DNA of 64,000 bases, from positions 4,898,001 through 4,962,000 of the forward strand of contig NZ_CP197245.1 of NCBI RefSeq assembly GCF_052076105.1, written 5' to 3'. The notes under the pieces are model-generated. The model searched no databases. It had not been told where the DNA came from and was given only the letters and a program-made list of their open reading frames with translations. This stretch comes from Tardiphaga sp052076105. GTDB lineage: Bacteria > Pseudomonadota > Alphaproteobacteria > Rhizobiales > Xanthobacteraceae. Below, piece after piece: positions 26,615 through 35,579 of the stretch; the first letter of the stretch is position 1, and each line of letters begins with the position of its first letter. Position numbers and translations under genes: made by a program.

Positions 26615-26815
26615 TCAGCCCTGCAGCGCGCCCGCATAGGCGCTTTCCAGCATGGCCAGGCATTCGCGCGCACGCGCCTGCGCGATGTCGTTAGCGGTCT
26701 GGGAAATTTCACGAAGATCGCGGATCGCCAGATCGACGGCGCTCAGCAGATCGATTTCACACTCATCGGCCTGAGGGGCCGCCGCACGCATGGGGAATGG
26801 AATAACTACACTCAC
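26615..26815 (-). CDS. Small hypothetical protein (66 aa)
   Basis: A 66-aa reading frame with a GTG start at 26815 or an ATG at 26791. Its C-terminal two thirds are an amphipathic helix (LLSAVDLAIRDLREISQT, then ARARECLAMLESAYAGAL). It lies 32 bases upstream of the 98-aa gene on the same strand. No family is recognised. Codon use fits the neighbours, but its reality is not certain. Confidence 0.5.
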   Translation of the reverse strand: MSVVIPFPMRAAAPQADECEIDLLSAVDLAIRDLREISQTANDIAQARARECLAMLESAYAGALQG

Positions 26816-26932
26816 TGGGACGCCCGCTCTTCACGATTGCAACGCTCGAATCACTCGTGACTATTTGGCCTGCGAATGGTTAAGCCAATCGATAGGAAGC
26901 AACGGATCTGACGTAAAACTGTCGCGCCGCCG

Positions 26933-27247
26933 TCAATCCTGCCAGCGCACCGGCGGGATCAGCCCGACGGACGGGTCCTCGCCAGGGTCATCCGACGGCT
27001 GGATCGTGGGTGCGTCGCCCCGCTCGGGTGTCGCGTCGATGATCATGGCCGGCGACGGAAGCTGCGGAACGGCCATGCTCTGCTGCCCGCGCCGATAGGA
27101 CTCGAATTCGAGCTGTTTGGCGAAATGCCGGAACAGGTCAGCCGTGTATTTGCGCTGCTCGGGGCTGGAAGCCGAGGCGATCTGGAAGATCAATTCGTCG
27201 GATAGTTCCGACGTGGTCGCACCGGTCAGGTCTTCGAGAACGCTCAT
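26933..27247 (-). CDS. Hypothetical protein (104 aa)
   Basis: A 104-aa soluble protein. The N-terminal half is helical and conserved-looking (LSDELIFQIASASSPEQRKYTADLFRHFAK); the C-terminal half is rich in Pro, Asp and Glu (PSDDPGEDPSVGLIPPVRW) and probably disordered. The ATG at 27247 directly follows a GTG. No family is recognised. It stands alone on the minus strand, with its start facing the chemoreceptor-like gene at 27561. Confidence 0.6.
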   Translation of the reverse strand: MSVLEDLTGATTSELSDELIFQIASASSPEQRKYTADLFRHFAKQLEFESYRRGQQSMAVPQLPSPAMIIDATPERGDAPTIQPSDDPGEDPSVGLIPPVRWQD

Positions 27248-27560
27248 CACAATGGCTCAGCCCATGAAGTAGCCAGCCTGCCAGAACGAGGTTGATATCG
27301 CGTTGTTCGTCACAACAATCGGGAGCGCGCGCATAAGCATCACTAATGCCACCCTAATTTATACCGTTAGTGGCGCCGGACTTCGCGCGAATGCAGTCTG
27401 CAAGCGATCAGGCGCAGTGAGACAGTGCCTGTTGCGCACTCTTGCCTCTTATTCGTGCAGGTCGGTGGAACCCGGCACGCGGAAAATTAAGTCACGATTA
27501 ACCATGACTGGGCGATAAAAACGAAAGGTAACTGATTGCTGTCTCAACGGGGATGCGACG
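27248..27560. other. Intergenic region between divergent genes, no gene seen
   Basis: About 310 bases separate the 104-aa gene from the chemoreceptor-like gene. The stretch before 27541 is more AT-rich (GGAAAATTAAGTCACGATTA) and probably holds promoters. No convincing sigma-54, EcfG or FNR-type motif was found. Confidence 0.4.
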
Positions 27561-28643
27561 ATGGTTTTGGCGATGAACCGCAGCCGCAATTCTGCGTATG
27601 CCAATGCGACTGAAGAGACTGACGACAGCTCCGATATCTCCGCGCTGATCGGGCGGTTGACCGCCGAGGTCAACGAGATCGCCTGCGAAAAGACCAAGTC
27701 GATCCAGCACATCACCAACCAGATGAAGATGCTGGCGCTGAACGCGCTGATCGAAAGCTCCCGCGCCGGCGCACAGGGCGCGGGCTTCGCCGTCGTGGCG
27801 CAGGAAGTGCGCAATGTCGGCCAGCAGGTCGAGACCATCGCGCGCGATCTGGAATCCCAGCTCACCGCGCGCACCGGCAGCCTGATGGCGTCGATCGAGA
27901 AGATGACCGAACGCTCGCGCGGCGAACGCATGGTCGATCTGTCCCTCAATGCCATCGAGCTGATCGACCGCAATCTCTATGAGCGCACCTGCGACGTGCG
28001 CTGGTGGGCCACCGACTCCGCCGTCGTCGATTGCGCGGCCGCACCGGGCGATGCCACCGTCGCCCATGTCTCCGAGCGACTTGCCGTGATCCTCGGCGCC
28101 TACACCGTCTATCTCGATCTCTGGCTGTGCGACATGCAAGGCAATGTCATCGCCAGCGGCCGTGGCGATCGTTTCAATGTCACGGGTCAGAACATTGCTA
28201 GCACCGCCTGGTTTCGCGACGCCCGTACGCTGCGCTCCGGCGACGACTACACCGCGGGCGATGTCGAGCGCCAGCCGCTCCTGAACAATGCACAGGTCGC
28301 AACCTATTGCGCCAGCGTGCGCGAAGGCGGCAAGGCCAATGGCCGCGCCATCGGCGTGCTCGCGATTCATTTCGACTGGGAAGCCCAGGCGCGCGCCATC
28401 GTCGAAGGCGTTCGCGTCGATGACGACAAGACGCGTGTGCTGCTGGTGGATTCGAACCTGCGCGTAATCGCTTCGTCCGACGGTCAGGGCCTGCTCACCG
28501 AACGAATCCCGCTGGCCTTGAACGGTCGTCGCAGCGGTTTCTATCACGACCGTTCGGGCGGCCTCGTCGCCTTCCATGCCACACCGGGCTATGAGACCTA
28601 TAAGGGTCTCGGCTGGTACGGCGTGATCATGCGCGGCGCCTGA
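27561..28643 (+). CDS. Soluble methyl-accepting chemotaxis-like protein with N-terminal signalling hairpin and C-terminal Cache/PAS-like domain
   Basis: A 360-aa protein without membrane helices or signal peptide. Residues about 48-100 contain the MCP hairpin tip, MKMLALNALIESSRAGAQ then GFAVVAQEVRNVGQQ, corresponding to the canonical LLALNAAIEAARAGE..GFAVVA.EVR. The flanking methylation helices are mostly missing. The C-terminal 230 residues (YTVYLDLWLCDMQGNVIASG, GVLAIHFDWE, VLLVDSNLRVIASSDGQG) look like a Cache/PAS-type sensor. Order and topology are the reverse of classical receptors. It may bind CheW/CheA or act as a cytoplasmic sensor in a non-chemotaxis array. No che genes are near. 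Confidence 0.75.
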   Translation: MVLAMNRSRNSAYANATEETDDSSDISALIGRLTAEVNEIACEKTKSIQHITNQMKMLALNALIESSRAGAQGAGFAVVAQEVRNVGQQVETIARDLESQLTARTGSLMASIEKMTERSRGERMVDLSLNAIELIDRNLYERTCDVRWWATDSAVVDCAAAPGDATVAHVSERLAVILGAYTVYLDLWLCDMQGNVIASGRGDRFNVTGQNIASTAWFRDARTLRSGDDYTAGDVERQPLLNNAQVATYCASVREGGKANGRAIGVLAIHFDWEAQARAIVEGVRVDDDKTRVLLVDSNLRVIASSDGQGLLTERIPLALNGRRSGFYHDRSGGLVAFHATPGYETYKGLGWYGVIMRGA

Positions 28644-28710
28644 CCGAGCGTTCTGGCGTTTGGCAATCTCGCTGCGATAATCTCGCGCACGTCACTAGTG
28701 GGAGATCGCG

Positions 28711-29076
28711 ATGACCGACGTTACCTTCGAACCGGCAATTCCGGTTCTGCGTATCTATGACATCGCCAAGGCCAGGGAGTTCTATGTCGATTTCCTCGGC
28801 TTTGCGATCGACTGGGAACATCGCTACGAGCCGGACTCCCCGCTCTACATGCAGGTGTCGCGCGGCTGCGTGAAGCTGCATCTCAGCGAGCACTATGGCG
28901 ACGGCACGCCGGGTAGCGTGGTCTATATCCGTGGCAGCAATATCGCGGCTTTCGCGAAGGAGCTGCATGACAGGCAGGCCCGCTTCGCGCGGCCGAGCCC
29001 GACGGACAAGGCGCCAGCCATCACGGATCCATTCGGCAATGTGCTGCGGTTCGATGACGAGACCAACAGGCATTGA
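28711..29076 (+). CDS. VOC-family (glyoxalase/bleomycin-resistance) protein
   Basis: A 121-aa protein with the paired beta-alpha-beta-beta-beta modules of the vicinal oxygen chelate fold. It starts TFEPAIPVLRIYDIAKAREFYVD, has the metal-site-like CVKLHLSEH and ends ITDPFGNVLRF. The layout is close to bleomycin-binding protein and glyoxalase-like proteins. GGAG lies 7 bases before the ATG. Whether it sequesters a drug or catalyses a reaction is not determined. Confidence 0.85.
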   Translation: MTDVTFEPAIPVLRIYDIAKAREFYVDFLGFAIDWEHRYEPDSPLYMQVSRGCVKLHLSEHYGDGTPGSVVYIRGSNIAAFAKELHDRQARFARPSPTDKAPAITDPFGNVLRFDDETNRH

Positions 29077-29111
29077 GGCCATCATACCGGTATTCGCGGC
29101 GACGATGGACC

Positions 29112-29633
29112 TTACCCGTTTAGCCAGTTCCTGATCTTCGCGAAAAAGCCCGGGTCTCGCCGCGCGGTGACGGGGCCTACAGCAATTGGCCGCACCGGCT
29201 CGCCGTCGACGACCAATGCCGTTCTTGCTGCCGCAAGCGCCATCGGTCCGACCTGCGCCAAAAACGCGTGTTCATGACTGCGGGTCAGCCGCGCCAGCGC
29301 GGCGTCGAAGGGCAGCCACGCGACTTCGCTGATATCCTTCATCAGCTTGCGTGATGGCGTAGGCGCCGCCTCCATGTGCCAGAAATGCACGACCTTGGTG
29401 CGCTCGCCGAGTGGATAGGCCAGCGCGCCGAGATAATCATGCACCGACGCGGCGTGGCCAGTCTCTTCCAGCACTTCCCGCTCGGCCGCGTCGCGCGGCG
29501 TCTCGCCATTGTCGAGCTTGCCTTTCGGCAGCACCCAGTCGCCGCGCTTGCGCAGGCAGACCACGGCGAACAGCGGCGTCTCGCCTCGCTGCACGACAAT
29601 GCCTCCCGCTGCCATGATGATATCGCGCGCCAT
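29112..29633 (-). CDS. NUDIX hydrolase
   Basis: A 173-aa protein with a complete Nudix box, G38-X5-E44-X7-REVLEETG (52-59), within GKLDNGETPRDAAEREVLEE. The box binds Mg2+ and hydrolyses nucleoside-diphosphate-linked compounds. The preceding GDWVLPKGK and the strand WHMEAAP match MutT/Ap4A-hydrolase-type proteins, some of which act on diphosphoinositol phosphates. It is convergent with the VOC gene. The exact substrate is unknown. Confidence 0.9.
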   Translation of the reverse strand: MARDIIMAAGGIVVQRGETPLFAVVCLRKRGDWVLPKGKLDNGETPRDAAEREVLEETGHAASVHDYLGALAYPLGERTKVVHFWHMEAAPTPSRKLMKDISEVAWLPFDAALARLTRSHEHAFLAQVGPMALAAARTALVVDGEPVRPIAVGPVTARRDPGFFAKIRNWLNG

Positions 29634-29648
29634 GATTGTCCTTAACCG

Positions 29649-30629
29649 CTAACGCACAAAGACGCCATCGAGGTCATCCTCGATATGGGCACGAATGATG
29701 GAATCGAAATCCGGCTCCGCCAGGAAGCCCAATGCCAGTGCGCGTTTGGTCGCGAACATCGTCGGCCATCCGGCAACCATGGCCATCACGGCAGGATCGG
29801 GCATGCGTCTGATACGCGTCACAATACTGTCACCTGCCACGCGGCGCAGCGCGGCGATCATGTCGGCGACCGAGGCTCGCACGCCGGGCATCATCAGCGT
29901 GCGGCGCGCGCCGAGCTGGGTGCTGTCGAGCTGCGCACCGCGCAACAGAAACTCCGTCGTCGCACGCGGACTGGCATGGGTCTGACCGACGTCGTCTGAC
30001 ACCGGCAGCACCGCCTCGCGCCCGGCCAGCGGCTCGCGGATGATATTGGAGAAGAAGCCCGACGCCGCCGCATTGGGTTTGCCCGGCCGCACGCAGATGT
30101 TCGGCAGGCGAATTCCGATGCCGTCGAAGAAACCGCGGCGCGTATAATCCGCCAGCAGCAATTCGCAGATCGCCTTCTGCGTGCCGTAGCTCGACAGCGG
30201 TGTGTGAAAGAATTCGTCCACGATCGGCCCGTTATACGGCGCGCCGAAGGTGGCGATGGACGACGTATAGACGATGCGGGGATGATAGCCGTCGCCCATC
30301 GCGCGGATCGCCTCGAACAGATTGCGCGTACCATCGAGATTGACGGCATAGCCCTTGTCGAAATTCTGCTCGGCTTCGCCAGAGACGACTGCCGCCAGGT
30401 GGAAAATCAGCTCGGGCTTCGACGCCAGCAGCGTAGTCGATGCATCGGGCTGCGCGAGATCGACGGTGATGCTACGCGCAAAGCCTGACCCCACCCCGAG
30501 ATCGCTCGCGACGGCATCGGCCATGACCAGGTCGGTGATAGCAGCGCCACCGATCCGACCGTCCTTGAGCAACCTCTCGCACAGCTTGCGGCCGATCATG
30601 CCGGCCGCGCCGATCACCAGAACCTTCAT
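29649..30629 (-). CDS. denD: D-erythronate dehydrogenase-like NAD-dependent epimerase/dehydratase
   Basis: A 326-aa extended short-chain dehydrogenase with the NAD-binding GAAGMIG at residues 7-13, the catalytic YTSS serine region near 121-124 and the Y148-x3-K152 pair. The long LPNICVRPGKPNAAASGFFSNIIREPL segment and SDDVGQTHASPRA are hallmarks of the DenD family, which oxidises D-erythronate to 2-keto-D-erythronate. It overlaps the upstream oxidoreductase gene by four bases. Tetronate pathways also use a kinase (OtnK/DenK type), aldolase (OtnC) and isomerase (OtnI), none of which is in view, so the physiological substrate is uncertain. Confidence 0.82.
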   Translation of the reverse strand: MKVLVIGAAGMIGRKLCERLLKDGRIGGAAITDLVMADAVASDLGVGSGFARSITVDLAQPDASTTLLASKPELIFHLAAVVSGEAEQNFDKGYAVNLDGTRNLFEAIRAMGDGYHPRIVYTSSIATFGAPYNGPIVDEFFHTPLSSYGTQKAICELLLADYTRRGFFDGIGIRLPNICVRPGKPNAAASGFFSNIIREPLAGREAVLPVSDDVGQTHASPRATTEFLLRGAQLDSTQLGARRTLMMPGVRASVADMIAALRRVAGDSIVTRIRRMPDPAVMAMVAGWPTMFATKRALALGFLAEPDFDSIIRAHIEDDLDGVFVR

Positions 30630-31522
30630 TCTTTTGGCGCCGACAATTTATAGATCTCGAGCGCATCGGCGTCGGCGCCACGCACCGCCTTGCCCATGCG
30701 GAAGATCTGCGCCGCCAGTGCCGCCATCGGCACCGGCGTCGATGTGTCCTGCGCCACGTCGACGACCGTATCGAGATCCTTGAGCATCGTATGGATGTGG
30801 CCGAGCGGCGGCGAATGAATGCCCTGCGCCATCCGTGGCACGAACAATTGCAGCGGGATCGAATCCGCAAAACCGCCCGCGAGCGCTTCCGGCAAGCGTT
30901 TGGCGTCGATACCGGCATTCACAGCCAGTCGCGTCGCTTCGGCCAGCACAGCCATGGCGCAGCCAACGATCACCTGGTTGCAGAGCTTGGTCATCTGCCC
31001 GGCGCCGGTCGGCCCCATATGCGTGAAGTTGCGCGCCATCGCCAGAATATAGGGCCTGATACGTTCGACATCGGTGGCCTCACCGCCCGCCATGATCGCG
31101 AGCGTGGCTTCCTCTGCACCCTTGGTGCCGCCCGACACCGGCGCATCGACCCAGCCCATGCCGTTTGCGGCTTTCAACCGCGCCGCGATGGCCTTCGTCT
31201 TGTCTGGATGGATCGATGAGAAGTCCACGACGAGCTTGCCCTTGCCATCGGTGCCGGACAGGCCGTTGTCGCCGAATACCACCTCTTCCACCGCCGATGC
31301 ATCGGTGAGGCACATGAAGATGATGCTGGCATGCGCGACGACATCGCGCGGGCTTGCGGCGGCTTTCGCACCGGCCTCGACGAGTGCATTCACCTTGCCG
31401 GGCGAGCGATTCCACACGGCCACGTCAAAGCCGGCACTCAGCAGCCGTTTGGTCATCGGTAATCCCATCAGACCGAGACCGAGGTAACCGAGCTTCTCTT
31501 TGCTGCCTGCCGAATCCGCCAT
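30626..31522 (-). CDS. 3-hydroxyisobutyrate dehydrogenase-family NAD(P) oxidoreductase (threonate dehydrogenase-like)
   Basis: A 298-aa beta-hydroxyacid dehydrogenase. It has the N-terminal GLGLMG fingerprint, the substrate-binding DAPVSGGTKGAEEATLAIM and the catalytic Lys in GAGQMTKLCNQ. The family includes 3-hydroxyisobutyrate, tartronate-semialdehyde and L-threonate dehydrogenases. Overlap with denD (ATGA) suggests joint action on C4 sugar acids, which favours an LtnD-like role; this is inference. The ATG at 31522 follows a GTG at 31528. Confidence 0.85.
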   Translation of the reverse strand: MADSAGSKEKLGYLGLGLMGLPMTKRLLSAGFDVAVWNRSPGKVNALVEAGAKAAASPRDVVAHASIIFMCLTDASAVEEVVFGDNGLSGTDGKGKLVVDFSSIHPDKTKAIAARLKAANGMGWVDAPVSGGTKGAEEATLAIMAGGEATDVERIRPYILAMARNFTHMGPTGAGQMTKLCNQVIVGCAMAVLAEATRLAVNAGIDAKRLPEALAGGFADSIPLQLFVPRMAQGIHSPPLGHIHTMLKDLDTVVDVAQDTSTPVPMAALAAQIFRMGKAVRGADADALEIYKLSAPKE

Positions 31523-31765
31523 GGTCACGCCACTGTCCTTCTATCGCCGAGCCGCGCTGCTCGCCTCTGCGAGCTATCTACGCTGCGTCCGCAGCCGCAG
31601 CAACGGTGATATCATCGCCTGCCGGGCTGCCAATTGTTGCGCCACAGCACGAATGAATGTTGGGCACGCAGTTCGCTTGCCAGAATATTTGAGGCATGAA
31701 AGGCTTCAAGGCAGCGGGTCTGTCCTATGGCCATGTCTGGCCATTATCAAACGGAGCGAGCGGGC

Positions 31766-32749
31766 ATGAAGCTGGGTTCTACGAAGTGGCTGGTGGCGGC
31801 GGTTCTCGCGGCGGGGGCAGTGTCGGGTGCGCAGGCCCAGACAATTCCGACCATCAAGGTCGGCTGGACCATTCCGGCCGAGGAATCCAAATACTGGATG
31901 ATGAAACGGCCCACCGAATTCACCAACCTGGGCAAGAAATACAATATCGAGTGGACCCAGTTTCAGGGCACCTCGCCGATGACGCAGGCGCTGGCCGCCG
32001 GCGCGCTGGATTGCGCCACGCAGGGCGTGCTGTCGCTTGCCAACGGCGTGACTGGCGGCAACCTCAAGGCCTATATCGTTGCGCAGCACGTGTTCGAAAA
32101 GCCAGGCGGCTTCTCGGTCTACTGGGCCGTGAAGGACGACTCGCCGATCAAGACCATTGCGGACCTGAAGGGCAAGAATGTCGGCATCTCGGTCATCGGC
32201 GGCGGCACCTACGGGCCGTTCAAGATGTTGCTGAAGGGCGGCGGCGTCGATCCGGAGAAGGACATCAAGCTGATCGAGATCGGCTTTGCCGCATCGGAAG
32301 ATGCGCTGCGTCAGGGCCGCGTCGACGCCATCAACATGAACCAGCCGTTCGCCGCACGCATGGAAGCCAAGGGCGGCACGCGCAAGCTGTTCGCACTCAA
32401 CGAGGCGATGCCCAACATCGTGCACATCCTCGAAGCCTGCCGCGCCGATTTCGTCGACAAGAATCCCGAACTCGCCAAAATGTATGTCGCCGACATAACC
32501 CTTGGCATGAAGAAGGCGCTGGCGGATCGCGACGAAACGCTGAAGGTCGTCAACGAAGTGCTGAAGGCGCCGATCCCGGTGCTCGAAACTTACCTTCTGA
32601 AGGATAATGACTTCGGCCGAGATCCCGGCGCTGCGCCGAACTTCCCGGCGATGCAGAAGATGCTCGACATCTATCAGGAAGCCGGCATGCTGCCGAAGAT
32701 GGACGTGATGCAGTTCAAGCATCCGACCATCGTGGCGCCGATCCAGTAA
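31766..32749 (+). CDS. NitT/TauT-type ABC transporter substrate-binding protein
   Basis: A 327-aa periplasmic protein. The signal peptide KLGSTKWLVAAVLAAGAVSGAQAQ is cleaved near AQA, and the mature start is TIPTIKVGWTIPAEES. The features TSPMTQALAAGALDCATQG, TIADLKGKNVGIS and GRVDAINMNQPFAARME are typical of SsuA/TauA/ThiY-type binding proteins. GGAG precedes the ATG at 31766. No matching permease or ATPase gene is adjacent. It is followed by a hairpin and then ilvD. The ligand is unknown. Confidence 0.85.
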   Translation: MKLGSTKWLVAAVLAAGAVSGAQAQTIPTIKVGWTIPAEESKYWMMKRPTEFTNLGKKYNIEWTQFQGTSPMTQALAAGALDCATQGVLSLANGVTGGNLKAYIVAQHVFEKPGGFSVYWAVKDDSPIKTIADLKGKNVGISVIGGGTYGPFKMLLKGGGVDPEKDIKLIEIGFAASEDALRQGRVDAINMNQPFAARMEAKGGTRKLFALNEAMPNIVHILEACRADFVDKNPELAKMYVADITLGMKKALADRDETLKVVNEVLKAPIPVLETYLLKDNDFGRDPGAAPNFPAMQKMLDIYQEAGMLPKMDVMQFKHPTIVAPIQ

Positions 32750-32780
32750 GGCAAGACACGACACTCATTATATGATGTCC

Positions 32781-32807
32781 TGAGGCCACGCCCACGGCGT
32801 GGCCTCA
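32781..32807 (+). terminator. Perfect 12-bp hairpin between binding-protein gene and ilvD
   Basis: TGAGGCCACGCC and GGCGTGGCCTCA pair perfectly around a CAC loop. No T tract follows, so it is either a terminator without a strong U run or an mRNA-stability structure that separates the two genes. Confidence 0.6.
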
Positions 32808-32849
32808 ATGCATTGGACGACAAGACCAAGAAACGGAAAGATACGAGTG

Positions 32850-34544
32850 ATGAAAAAATTGCGATCCCGCGTCACCACCGACGGCCTCGACCGCGCGCCG
32901 CACCGCGCCTTCATGCGCGCCATGGGCCTCGACGACGATGCGATCGCGAGGCCTATGATCGGCGTCGTATCGATGAAGGGCGAGCAGACGCCCTGCAACA
33001 TGACCCACGACTTTCAGGTCGACGCCGCCAAGACGGGCATCTCGGAAGCCGGCGGCACGCCGCGCGAATTCTCGACCATCTCCGTCTCCGACGCCATCAG
33101 CATGAACCACGAAGGCATGAAGTTCTCGCTACTGTCGCGCGAGATCATCGCCGACTCCATCGAAGCCGTAATGCATGGCCTTGCTTATGATGCGCTGATC
33201 GGCTTCGGCGGCTGCGACAAGACGCTGCCCGGCGTCATCATGGGCATGGTCCGCTGCAACGTGCCGTCGATCTTCATCTATGGCGGCAGTTCGCTGCCGG
33301 GGCTGCACAAGGGCAAGACGCTCACTGCGCTGGATTCCTATGAGGCCGTCGGCGCCTTCATGACCGGTGACATCGACAAGCAGGAGCTGGACGCCATCGA
33401 ACGCGCGTGCCTCCCCACCATCGGTGCCTGCGCCGGCCAGTTCACTGCCAATACGATGGCGATGGTCTCCGAGGCACTGGGAATCACCATGCCCAATGTC
33501 TCGATGATCCCCGGCGTCTATGCCGAGCGTGCGCAATTCGCGCGCCGTGCCGGACGTCTGGTGATGGAGATGCTGCGCAAGAATGGCCCGCTGCCACGCG
33601 ACATCGTCACCCGCAAATCGCTGGAAAACGGTGCCGCCATCGTCGCTGCAACCGGCGGCTCGACCAATGCCGCGCTGCATCTGCCAGCCATCGCCAATGA
33701 AGCCGGCATCAAGTTCACCATCGACGATGTCGGCGAAGTATTCGCCCGCACGCCGCTGATCGGCAATCTGCGGCCAGGCGGCAAATATGTCGCCAAGGAC
33801 GTCTACGACATCGGCGGCACCGCGGTCGTCATTCGTGCACTGATCGAGAGCGGCCATATCGACGGCTCGTGCCTGACCATCACCGGCCGGACCATCGCGG
33901 AAGAATACGGCAACGCCAACAAGGCCGATGGCGAGATCATCTATTCACCGTCGAAGCCGATCATGCCGGATGGCGGCGTTGCAGTGCTGAAGGGCAATCT
34001 CTCGCCCGATGGCGCGGTGATCAAGGTGGCCGGCCTGAAGAAGACGGTGTTCGAAGGCACCGCCCGCGTGTTCGAGGACGAGGAGAGCTGCGTCGCCGCC
34101 GTGAAGGACCGCAACTACAAGGAAGGCGACGTCCTGATCATCCGCAACGAGGGTCCGGTCGGCGGCCCCGGCATGCGCGAGATGCTCGGGGTCACCGCTT
34201 TGATCTATGGTCAGGGCATGGGCGAGAAGGTCGCGCTGATCACCGATGGCCGCTTCTCCGGCGCGACACGCGGCATGTGTATCGGCTATGTCTCGCCGGA
34301 AGCCTATATCGGGGGCCCGCTCGCACTGGTGCGCGATGGTGACAAGATCCGCATCGACGCGACGGCGCGACGGCTGGATCTGATGATCGACGAGACGGAG
34401 TTTGCGGCGCGCAAGGCGGCGTGGACCCAGCGTCCGCCGCGCCACCGCGCCGGTGCGCTGGCGAAATATGCCAAGCTCGTCGGACAGGCACCCGGCGGCG
34501 CCGTTACCCATGACGGCGGCGCGGAATGGCCGTGGTTTGAGTGA
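32850..34544 (+). CDS. ilvD: IlvD/Edd-family dehydratase, probably dihydroxy-acid dehydratase
   Basis: A 564-aa iron-sulphur dehydratase. Cluster-ligand cysteines are visible in TPCNMTHDFQ, FGGCDKTLPG and IGACAGQFTANTM. The C-terminal catalytic Ser is in DGRFSGATRGMCIGYVSPEA. IlvD makes the 2-keto acid precursors of valine, leucine and isoleucine from 2,3-dihydroxy acids. The start at 32850 gives the family-typical RSRVTTDGLDRAPHRA opening. Related sugar-acid dehydratases share these motifs, and the neighbouring denD genes make a sugar-acid role conceivable, but length and N-terminus favour IlvD. Confidence 0.85.
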   Translation: MKKLRSRVTTDGLDRAPHRAFMRAMGLDDDAIARPMIGVVSMKGEQTPCNMTHDFQVDAAKTGISEAGGTPREFSTISVSDAISMNHEGMKFSLLSREIIADSIEAVMHGLAYDALIGFGGCDKTLPGVIMGMVRCNVPSIFIYGGSSLPGLHKGKTLTALDSYEAVGAFMTGDIDKQELDAIERACLPTIGACAGQFTANTMAMVSEALGITMPNVSMIPGVYAERAQFARRAGRLVMEMLRKNGPLPRDIVTRKSLENGAAIVAATGGSTNAALHLPAIANEAGIKFTIDDVGEVFARTPLIGNLRPGGKYVAKDVYDIGGTAVVIRALIESGHIDGSCLTITGRTIAEEYGNANKADGEIIYSPSKPIMPDGGVAVLKGNLSPDGAVIKVAGLKKTVFEGTARVFEDEESCVAAVKDRNYKEGDVLIIRNEGPVGGPGMREMLGVTALIYGQGMGEKVALITDGRFSGATRGMCIGYVSPEAYIGGPLALVRDGDKIRIDATARRLDLMIDETEFAARKAAWTQRPPRHRAGALAKYAKLVGQAPGGAVTHDGGAEWPWFE

Positions 34545-34569
34545 GTAATCCTGGCGTCGGCGGCGCGCT

Positions 34570-34757
34570 CCTTCTCCCCGCACTGCGCGGGGAGAAGGTC
34601 GGGATGAGGGGCAAGGCAATGGCCTATCATCTCGCATGGTCTTATCGGGTCGGGATCGGTGCGAACCGTGAGTGCAATTGTGCAAGGACTATGGCGCGCC
34701 GCCCCTCACCCGCCGCGAAGACGCGGCGACCTCTCCCCGTAAAGAACGGGGAGAGGT
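34570..34757. repeat. Palindromic intergenic repeat (CTCCCCG family), copy 1
   Basis: Two hairpins bracket the region: CTTCTCCCCGC/GCGGGGAGAAG at 34571-34597 and CCTCTCCCCGT/ACGGGGAGAGG at 34730-34756. The outer stretches GAGGGGC and GCCCCTC also pair. Related hairpins occur at 54603-54626 and 54860-54883. It lies between convergent genes and has no coding content. Confidence 0.75.
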
Positions 34758-34760
34758 TAG

Positions 34761-35576
34761 TTACTCCGCCGTCGCGGCGCGCAACTCACCCGCCGTCGCG
34801 TGCTTCAGCCCGACAGCTTCGATCGCGCGTCGCGCCGCCGCAACCAGATCCTGGTTGCTTTTGGCGCGGCAACCATCGGGCAGCAATTCGTTGTTCTCGA
34901 AGCCGACGCGAATATGGCCGCCGAGCAATGCGCCCGCGGTGACGCAGGCCGTCTCCTGCGCACCGAAGGCGCAGACACTCCAGTGTTCGAATTTTGGCGC
35001 GGCGCCATCCACGAACGGCAACAAATCGGCCGGGCTTGACGTCTGCCCCGCCGTATAACGGCCAAGCACGAACAGCACCGGCAGTTTTTCGAACGGCACG
35101 AGGCCACGCTTGCGGAACTCCGCCAGCCTGATGGCATCCGCCGCATCATAGAGAATGATCTGCGGCGTCACGCGCTCGCGCTTCATCCAGCCGAGCAGAT
35201 CGGCGAAGGCCTGCTCCTCGCCGGCATCGGGCACCAGTTCGCGCAGCGCCAGCGATGCTGCTTCCGGCTTCACCGCCTGCACCACCGCACGCTGCTGCGC
35301 CGGTGTGTATTTGCCGAGCGCCTCGGACGTGATCTGGATGACGAGCCGCTCGCCGACGGCACTGCGGATTGCCGCGATCGCATCCTGATATGCGGCCGCA
35401 TCGAGCAGGTGACTGCCATCGGCATTGCGCACATGGGCATGGATCATCGCCGCGCCTGCCTCAAGGCAATGCGCGGCCGTCACCGCCAACTCCGCCGGCG
35501 TCAGCGGCACCGCGGGATGGTCGGCCTTGACCTTGCGGCCGCCGTTGGGGGCGACCGCAATGGCAACGGGGGGCAT
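34761..35576 (-). CDS. Beta-keto acid cleavage enzyme (BKACE; 3-keto-5-aminohexanoate cleavage family)
   Basis: A 271-aa TIM-barrel zinc enzyme. It opens VAIAVAPNGGRKV (residues 4-16) and has the metal-binding HAHVR at 46-50, VIQITSE, and GGHIRVGFENN near the C-terminus. All are signatures of the BKACE family, which condenses beta-keto acids with acetyl-CoA to give acetoacetate and a new CoA thioester. Kce of lysine fermentation is the founding member, but most members act on other keto acids. It lies 3 bases downstream of a RidA gene, which fits amine or keto-acid catabolism. The exact substrate is unknown. Confidence 0.9.
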   Translation of the reverse strand: MPPVAIAVAPNGGRKVKADHPAVPLTPAELAVTAAHCLEAGAAMIHAHVRNADGSHLLDAAAYQDAIAAIRSAVGERLVIQITSEALGKYTPAQQRAVVQAVKPEAASLALRELVPDAGEEQAFADLLGWMKRERVTPQIILYDAADAIRLAEFRKRGLVPFEKLPVLFVLGRYTAGQTSSPADLLPFVDGAAPKFEHWSVCAFGAQETACVTAGALLGGHIRVGFENNELLPDGCRAKSNQDLVAAARRAIEAVGLKHATAGELRAATAE

Positions 35577-35579
35577 GAT

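Noticed and set aside
27248..27560. EcfG-type promoter (GGAAC with a downstream CGTT)
   Set aside because: GGAAC occurs at 27468-27472, but no CGTT follows at the required spacing.
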